64,000 nucleotides of DNA, from contig NZ_JBBIFX010000001.1 in the NCBI RefSeq assembly GCF_037543845.1, positions 1,240,001-1,304,000 of the forward strand, written 5' to 3'. The notes beneath the pieces are model-generated. The model did not search any database and was not told where the DNA came from. It worked only from the letters and a program-made list of their open reading frames with translations. The DNA comes from Gymnodinialimonas ulvae (lineage in GTDB: Bacteria > Pseudomonadota > Alphaproteobacteria > Rhodobacterales > Rhodobacteraceae). The position numbers and the translations under genes were made by a program. How positions within the stretch are numbered: position 1 is the first letter of the stretch; each line of letters begins with the position of its first letter. Shown one piece after another: positions 58,740 to 64,000 of the stretch.

Positions 58740-59678
58740 TTACAGCCAATCGCCCCGAACCGTCTGCTGCCAGACTTCGCGCAACCAGTTCTCTCCGGCC
58801 GCCTCAAGTGACAGGCCCTGCCCGGTCAATTGCCGGAATGCATCGTCATAAAACGGCGAGGATTGGAAGTTGTAGCCAAGGATCGCGCCCGCGGTCTGCG
58901 CCTCGTCGGTGAGGCCAAGGGCGAGGTAGGCCTCGACCAGCCGCAGCAGAGCTTCGGGCGTGTGCGATGTGGTCTGGAATTCCTCGACCACGACGCGGAA
59001 CCGGTTGATGGCCGATGTGTAATGCTCACGCCGCAGGTAGAAGCGCCCGACCTCCATCTCCTTGCCCGCCAGATGGTCGAAGGCCAGATCGAAGCGCAGG
59101 ATCGCATCCTGGGTGTATTCGCTGTCGGGGTAGCGTTCGATGACCACGCGCAGGGCTTGAAGCGCCTGGTAGGTCACGCCTTGATCGCGGCCGACCTGAT
59201 CGATTTGATCGTAATAGCTCAGCGCGAGAAGGTATTGCGCGTAAGCGGCGTCTTCGTTGCCCGGGTAGAAGTCCAGGTAGCGCTGCGCCGCGACACGGGC
59301 GGATTCGTAATCGCCATCCTCATGGTAGGAAAACGCCGCCATGATCAGGCCCCGCTCGGCCCATTGCGAATAGGGATGCAGGCGCTCGACCTCGATGAAC
59401 AGCCCGGCCGCCTCATCGAAATTGCCGCGATCAAGTTCAAACTCAGCCTGCTGGTAAATCGTTTCGGCGTCCAGTTCTTCGAGTGGAAGGTTTGCACTGC
59501 GGCTGGCAAAGAACCCGCCGCGCTCGCCGCCGCCGCCACCAAAAAGGCCACCACCGCCGCCGCCGAACAGGCCACCGCCGCCACCGCCGCCGCCCAAAAG
59601 GCCGCCACCGCCGCAGCCCGCCAGAACGAGTGTCAGCGCAAGTGCTGCACCGGAGAGACGGATACGGGTGGTATTCAT
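58740..59678 (-). CDS. bamD: Outer membrane assembly lipoprotein BamD with a polyglycine tether
   Basis: 312 residues. A signal peptide ends in the lipobox LVLAGC, with lipidated Cys22. Residues 23-52 are almost all Gly, arranged as GLLGGGGGGGG and two GLFGGGG-type units, then GERGGFF. The TPR domain (about 65-300) carries the BamD motifs ETIYQQAEFELDRGNFDEAA, RLHPYSQWAERG, RYLDFYPGNEDAAYAQYL and RYPDSEYTQDA. BamD is the essential lipoprotein partner of BamA in inserting outer-membrane proteins. The glycine tract is an unusual linker between the lipid anchor and the first TPR. It sits between lpxC and recN. Confidence 0.96.
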   Translation of the reverse strand: MNTTRIRLSGAALALTLVLAGCGGGGLLGGGGGGGGLFGGGGGGLFGGGGGERGGFFASRSANLPLEELDAETIYQQAEFELDRGNFDEAAGLFIEVERLHPYSQWAERGLIMAAFSYHEDGDYESARVAAQRYLDFYPGNEDAAYAQYLLALSYYDQIDQVGRDQGVTYQALQALRVVIERYPDSEYTQDAILRFDLAFDHLAGKEMEVGRFYLRREHYTSAINRFRVVVEEFQTTSHTPEALLRLVEAYLALGLTDEAQTAGAILGYNFQSSPFYDDAFRQLTGQGLSLEAAGENWLREVWQQTVRGDWL

Positions 59679-59828
59679 GCAGACGACCCCAAAAACAAAG
59701 CGCCCAGACCCGGCGCATCAATTCCAAATCGCCCCTTTCGAGGCCAATCGCGCAAGCTCTAGCACATTCCTTTTGTGTGCAAAATCCCCGATCCACCCCA
59801 GCGGATCAAGGATGCGTGCAAGACCGGG

Positions 59829-60746
59829 TCAGGCGACCTCGGCCAGATCGCGGGTCTTCACGCCGACGCCCGGCAGGCTGGCGGCCTGGTCCGCGGAGCA
59901 CTCAACCAGACGCACGGCACCCGGCGTCGCGAAGAGCGCGCGCAGCAATTTGTTGGTCAACATATGGCCCGAACGCACGCCGATATAGCGCCCCAGGATC
60001 GGCGCGCCGGCCAAAGCCAGGTCGCCGAGCGCGTCGAGCATCTTGTGGCGCACCGCTTCATCCGCATGGCGGAATCCGCCAGGGCTGAGCACAGTGTCGC
60101 CATCCACGACGACCGCGTTTTCATAAGTGCCGCCAAGCGCCAACCCCGCTTGGCGCATCATATCGACATCGGCGCGGCGGCAGAAAGTGCGACTGTCGCA
60201 GAGCTCGCGCACGAAGCGGCCATTGGCCAGCCTTTCGAAGCGGCGTTGATAGCCGATCGCAGCATCGACGAAATTGATTGTGTAGTCCATCTCGAGGCCC
60301 GGCGCGGGCTCAAGCTCGGCCCAGGCGTCGCCGTCCTCCACCCGAACGGGCTTCAGCACTTCAAGCGCGTGGATCGGCGCGGATTGCCGTTGAATGCCTG
60401 CATCCAGGATACCGCGCACAAACGGGGCGGCCGAGCCGTCGAGGATCGGAAGTTCCGGCCCATCCACTTCGACCAGCGCGTTATGGATGCCACAGCCCAC
60501 CAGCGCCGCCATGATGTGTTCGATGGTCGAAACCTCGGTCCCGTCTTCGGCGACCAGACGCGTGCAAAGGCGGCTTTCGGGCACAAGATTGTAGCGCGCG
60601 GGGATCATCGGCGCATCGTCAAGGTCGGTCCGGCGGAACCAGATACCGACATTGATGGATTGCGGAAGGATACTGACCGAGGCGCTTTGCCCGAGGTGGA
60701 GGCCAACGCCGTTGAACGCTACCTTCTTGCGGAGTGTCGCCTGCAT
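59829..60746 (-). CDS. lpxC: UDP-3-O-acyl-N-acetylglucosamine deacetylase
   Basis: 305 residues from ATG 60746; an upstream extension is not conserved. Motifs: MQATLRKKVAFNGVGLH, VSTIEHIMAALVGCGI with a zinc His, FCRRADVDMMRQAGLALG, and a DEAVRHKMLDALGDLALAG with zinc His and Asp. It catalyses the committed step of lipid A synthesis, so the outer membrane is lipopolysaccharide-based. It lies between ftsZ and bamD on the same strand. A ftsZ terminator and a 228-base spacer with its own promoter precede it. Confidence 0.97.
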   Translation of the reverse strand: MQATLRKKVAFNGVGLHLGQSASVSILPQSINVGIWFRRTDLDDAPMIPARYNLVPESRLCTRLVAEDGTEVSTIEHIMAALVGCGIHNALVEVDGPELPILDGSAAPFVRGILDAGIQRQSAPIHALEVLKPVRVEDGDAWAELEPAPGLEMDYTINFVDAAIGYQRRFERLANGRFVRELCDSRTFCRRADVDMMRQAGLALGGTYENAVVVDGDTVLSPGGFRHADEAVRHKMLDALGDLALAGAPILGRYIGVRSGHMLTNKLLRALFATPGAVRLVECSADQAASLPGVGVKTRDLAEVA

Positions 60747-60974
60747 GAGTTCGCCTGCCTTACTGTCCCAATGGTATCGCGGCACCCATTTCTTGTGCGT
60801 GCTCTGCGACATCGCGGCGAAGGTGACGCAACACCTTTCCGCTATTGAACGGCCTATCGGGGGGGCGCGCCAGGCGCAATTCAAGCTTTATGACGCGCTG
60901 CAACAATGCCTCAAAGTGTCGGCGAATTCTTGCCTGCAGTGTTAATGGCGTGCGCCAAGCGGTTGATAAGGCAT

Positions 60975-61000
60975 AAAAAAAGGCCGGCGCGTGGCCGACC
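60975..61000 (-). terminator. Rho-independent terminator of ftsZ
   Basis: On the minus strand GGTCGGC (61000-60994) pairs with GCCGGCC (60988-60982), with one G-U pair, around a 5-nt loop. Seven T follow (60981-60975). It lies 24 bases after the ftsZ stop. Confidence 0.92.
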
Positions 61001-61023
61001 CTTTCTTGTTGTTTGTGACCCGT

Positions 61024-62670
61024 TCAATTGGCCTGTCGGCGCAAAAAGGCGGGGATTTCGATGCGTTCCTGATCCGGATCCACAATCCCGTCATCCGCAG
61101 CGCTCGGTTGCTGCGGCGCGACGGGGGGCGGTGCGGCCTGCATTGTGGGCTGACGACGCTCCACCGGGGCGGGGCCGTCATCGGCGCTGCCGGTCATCCG
61201 GTTGATCAGGGAATTAATCCCGAACCCACGCTTGGGTTCCTGCGACGGGGGCGTCACTTCTGCCTCGCCGCGCGGAAGGTCGCGTTGGATCGCAGCGCGC
61301 AGACGGGCCAGCGCCTCGGGCGTGGGCGAGCCAGCGGCGGCGGCGGGCTTCGGCGCCAGGTAGCCATGTTGCGGTTGCTCGGCGGCATGCGCCACCGGGG
61401 CGGCGCGCATCGGCGCCTGATTCAGGACCGGCGCTGGCTGCGGCGCGGGTGCCGGAACCGGCGCGGGCCGGTAGGCTGGCGGCGGGACATCATCGGAGGC
61501 CGCAACTTCGGGCGCGTCGGTCGCCGCTGCTGCTGCGTCGAACCCTTCGAAGAGCGAAGGCTCGGTGCCGGCGTCCGCGCCACCCTCTTCCGCCACCAGA
61601 TCCGATGCGGCAGGCGCTTCTGCCTGCGCCTCAACCTCGGGGGCGGCAACCGCAGCGGCCGCCATGTGGCGCGCCGGGAGCGGGGCCGCTTCCTGCCGTT
61701 CGGCAGCGTCGATGCCGGTTGCCACGACGCTCACGCGCATTTGGCCTTCCATGTCGGTGTCGAGGGTGGAGCCGACGATGATGTTGGCTTCCTGATCCAC
61801 TTCCTCACGGATGCGGTTGGCGGCCTCGTCCAGCTCGAACAGGGTCAGATCGTAGCCACCGGTGACATTGATCAAAACACCTTTCGCGCCTTTCAGACTG
61901 ATCTCGTCCAGAAGCGGGTTGGCGATGGCCTTTTCGGCGGCACCCAAGGCGCGATTTTCGCCCTCGGCCTCGCCTGTACCCATCATGGCCTTGCCCATTT
62001 CGTTCATCACCGCGCGCACGTCGGCGAAGTCGAGGTTGATCAGGCCCGGGCGTACCATAAGGTCCGTCACACCCTTCACACCCTGGTAAAGCACATCGTC
62101 GGCAAGCGCGAAGGCTTCGGTGAAGGTGGTCTTTTCGTTGGCGAGCCGGAACAGGTTCTGGTTCGGAATGATGATCAGCGTGTCAACGACCTTCTGAAGG
62201 GATTCGATCCCGTCATCGGCCTGCTTCATGCGCTTGTTGCCTTCGAACTGGAACGGCTTGGTCACCACCCCTACGGTCAGAACGCCAAGTTCCCGCGCGG
62301 CCTGCGCGATGATCGGGGCCGCACCGGTTCCGGTGCCGCCGCCCATCCCGGCAGTGATGAAGCACATATGTGCGCCCGCCAGGTGATCAACGATTTCCTC
62401 GATGCTTTCCTCGGCGGCACTTGCACCAACGGCGGGCCGGGCGCCGGCGCCCAGGCCTTCGGTGACGCGTGCGCCCATCTGGATGCGGCTGTGCGCACGG
62501 CTCTGGCTCAGCGCCTGAGCGTCGGTGTTGGCGACCACGAATTCGCAACCGTCCAGCTGCTGGTCGATCATGTTGTTGACCGCGTTTCCGCCGGCTCCGC
62601 CGACCCCGAAAACGGTAATGCGCGGTTTCAACTCGGGCTGCGCGTCGGGCATGGTAAGATTAAGTGTCAT
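61024..62670 (-). CDS. ftsZ: Cell division protein FtsZ
   Basis: 548 residues, longer than E. coli FtsZ because of a C-terminal linker. The tubulin-like GTPase domain (about 15-325) has GVGGAGGNAVNNM, VANTDAQAL, the GTP-binding GMGGGTGTGAAP, and a VRPGLINLDFADVRAVM synergy loop. An Ala/Pro-rich linker of about 200 residues follows, ending in the conserved ERIEIPAFLRRQ peptide, which binds FtsA. FtsZ forms the cytokinetic ring. It is downstream of ftsA with a 189-base spacer and ends in a strong terminator. Confidence 0.98.
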   Translation of the reverse strand: MTLNLTMPDAQPELKPRITVFGVGGAGGNAVNNMIDQQLDGCEFVVANTDAQALSQSRAHSRIQMGARVTEGLGAGARPAVGASAAEESIEEIVDHLAGAHMCFITAGMGGGTGTGAAPIIAQAARELGVLTVGVVTKPFQFEGNKRMKQADDGIESLQKVVDTLIIIPNQNLFRLANEKTTFTEAFALADDVLYQGVKGVTDLMVRPGLINLDFADVRAVMNEMGKAMMGTGEAEGENRALGAAEKAIANPLLDEISLKGAKGVLINVTGGYDLTLFELDEAANRIREEVDQEANIIVGSTLDTDMEGQMRVSVVATGIDAAERQEAAPLPARHMAAAAVAAPEVEAQAEAPAASDLVAEEGGADAGTEPSLFEGFDAAAAATDAPEVAASDDVPPPAYRPAPVPAPAPQPAPVLNQAPMRAAPVAHAAEQPQHGYLAPKPAAAAGSPTPEALARLRAAIQRDLPRGEAEVTPPSQEPKRGFGINSLINRMTGSADDGPAPVERRQPTMQAAPPPVAPQQPSAADDGIVDPDQERIEIPAFLRRQAN

Positions 62671-62859
62671 AGGTACTGTCCGCCTGTTTCTATCCTGGCC
62701 CCGGTCTTCCGCCGGATCACCGTGCTGCCTCGTTTATTGCGCGCAAGACTACCGAGTCGCGGCGCGGGCGTCACGTGGAAAATACCCCCAATGGGCGAAA
62801 TATGGCCACTTTGTGACGAGAACACGGGCGATTTAGCGTATACACCCCAGATGAAGGGG

Positions 62860-64000
62860 CTACCAGTTGTCGCGGAACCACTTCATGGCCCGACGCACGG
62901 ATCGCGCGGGCAATCGGTCGGCGGGCAAATCGAAATCCCACCACTCGTCCTGAGGCGACGCCGCAAACAGCGACAGCCCCACACAAGCCGCAAACGCCGA
63001 GCCGTAGGCCGATTGCGGCAGGCCCGCCACGCGCATCGGGCGCCCAAGGCGCACCTGGTTGCCGAGAATGCGGCTGGCCAACCCGTCGAGGCCTGGGATC
63101 TGCGCACTGCCGCCGGTCAAAACGATGCGCTGCGAGGGCAGATGTTCGAATCCTGCCGCATCCAGACGTGCGCGCACCTCTTCGAGGATTTCCTCTACGC
63201 GCGGACGCATCACGCCGATCAATTCGGCGCGGCTGACGGTGCGGCGATCGTGGTGCCAATCGCCGGTCTGCCCTTCCAGCTCGATGATTTCGCGATCGTC
63301 GAGGCCCGTGGCCATCAGCCCGCCGAACTTGGTCTTGATCCGTTCGGCATCATCCATCGGGATTTGGAGCCCTTGCGAAATGTCGCGGGTCACATGCGCG
63401 CCGCCCATGCGGACGGTATCGGCGAAGATCATGTGCTTCTTCATGAAAATCGACAGCGACGTGGCCCCTGCCCCAAGGTCGATACAGGCGGCGCCAAGCT
63501 CCTGCTCGTCCTCAACCAGCGACGACATCGCGGCCACGTAGGGCGCGCTGGCAACACCGGCCAGTTCCAGGTCGCAGCGTTTCACGCAATGCAGAAGCAT
63601 CTCGATCGCGGCGGCATCCACCGTCAGTAGGTGCATGTCACAGGCCAGCTTGTTGCCCACATGCCCGCGCGGATCGCCGAGGCCGGTGCGGTGATCGAGC
63701 GAAAAGTTCACCGGCTGCGCATGCAGCACTTCACGGCCCGGCCCGATATCGGGCATGTCGCACATCGACAGGACGCGGCCGATGTCCTGATCCTCGACGG
63801 TGCCGGTCTGAATATCGACTTCCCCGGTCAGGCCATAACTGCGCGGACGCGCGCCCGACAGGGACACGATCACATGATCGACGCGCGCGTTGGCCATCTT
63901 CTGGGCCGCCTGGACGGCGGTGCGGATCGCGCGCTCGGTCTCGTGCACGGTGTCAATCTCACCGAATTTCACCCCGCGCGAGCGCGTCGTGGCGGCGCCG
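62860..64000 (-). CDS. ftsA: Cell division protein FtsA (partial, 5' end outside window)
   Basis: The frame is open to the right edge; the visible part is about 379 residues and the N-terminal first tens of residues (phosphate-1 region) lie outside. An ATP-binding actin-like fold is visible: GVKFGEIDTVHETERAIRTA with the 1C domain, YVAAMSSLVEDEQELGAACIDLGAGATSLSIF (phosphate-2), IVLTGGSAQIPGLDGLA (adenosine motif), and the C-terminal membrane-binding amphipathic helix RRAMKWFRDNW. FtsA anchors FtsZ filaments to the membrane. Confidence 0.95.
   Translation of the reverse strand, partial: GAATTRSRGVKFGEIDTVHETERAIRTAVQAAQKMANARVDHVIVSLSGARPRSYGLTGEVDIQTGTVEDQDIGRVLSMCDMPDIGPGREVLHAQPVNFSLDHRTGLGDPRGHVGNKLACDMHLLTVDAAAIEMLLHCVKRCDLELAGVASAPYVAAMSSLVEDEQELGAACIDLGAGATSLSIFMKKHMIFADTVRMGGAHVTRDISQGLQIPMDDAERIKTKFGGLMATGLDDREIIELEGQTGDWHHDRRTVSRAELIGVMRPRVEEILEEVRARLDAAGFEHLPSQRIVLTGGSAQIPGLDGLASRILGNQVRLGRPMRVAGLPQSAYGSAFAACVGLSLFAASPQDEWWDFDLPADRLPARSVRRAMKWFRDNW

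Noticed and set aside
62754..62758. A GAGTC (CcrM-type GANTC) site in the ftsA-ftsZ spacer
   Set aside because: One site in about 190 bases is near random expectation, so it is not evidence of methylation control here.
60991..63630. 879-codon plus-strand frame spanning the whole of ftsZ and much of ftsA in antisense
   Set aside because: It crosses two well-defined genes and their spacer, and its composition is Arg/Gly/His-rich as expected of an antisense shadow.
1..64000. CRISPR arrays, insertion sequences, tRNA or rRNA genes, attachment sites
   Set aside because: None could be recognised: no regularly spaced direct repeats of 25-40 nt, no transposase-like protein and no cloverleaf or rRNA sequence seen by eye.

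Overview
This window is chromosomal DNA of a high-GC marine-type alphaproteobacterium, almost certainly Rhodobacterales (Roseobacter/Rhodobacteraceae group). The evidence is gene content and order: accB-accC-aat followed by a DUF2155 gene, an MCE gene and an NDUFA12 homologue; glyQ and glyS separated by a small membrane gene and followed by a PPDK-like gene; aerobic cobaltochelatase cobS and cobT; and ftsA-ftsZ-lpxC-bamD-recN. A GC-rich intergenic hairpin element with a GAAnnAAGAAG-like tail occurs three times. No rRNA, tRNA, CRISPR array, transposase or phage gene was seen, so this is core chromosome with a catabolic island rather than a mobile region.

Left end (1-6.8 kb): a partial FliM/FliN-family gene, then a four-gene sensory locus on the minus strand. 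It holds an XRE-type regulator carrying a histidine-kinase-like phosphoacceptor helix, a single-domain response regulator, a two-helix membrane protein with a 27-nt tandem repeat, and a histidine kinase fused to a sodium:solute symporter domain (CbrA/CrbS type). This is the best candidate for an incompletely described system.

6.8-19.1 kb: a reductive pyrimidine catabolism island. PreT-PreA reduce uracil/thymine, HydA opens the ring, an M20-family amidohydrolase removes the carbamoyl group and a class III aminotransferase removes the amino group. A four-gene ABC transporter probably imports the substrate. RutR is encoded in the middle, with a perfect RutR operator (15541-15556) in the divergent promoter region and a weaker copy before preT. 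Two unexplained membrane or lipoprotein genes sit inside the operon.

19.2-44.6 kb: mostly housekeeping on both strands. In order: acetyl-CoA carboxylase subunits, Aat, DUF2155, MCE, NDUFA12, MetY, a 991-residue envelope protein, MgtE, guanine deaminase, GlmM, FolP, a GNAT enzyme, FolB fused to an amino-acid-kinase-like domain, a SleB-type hydrolase, a PPDK-like enzyme with altered nucleotide motifs, glycyl-tRNA synthetase, and a secreted protease-like protein that has lost its triad.

44.7-54 kb (plus strand): cobS and cobT, separated by six genes for mostly secreted proteins of unknown function and a threonine dehydratase, then aminopeptidase P and a DUF427 protein.

54-64 kb (minus strand): a secreted unknown, a ClC channel, RecN, BamD, LpxC, FtsZ and a partial FtsA that runs off the right edge.
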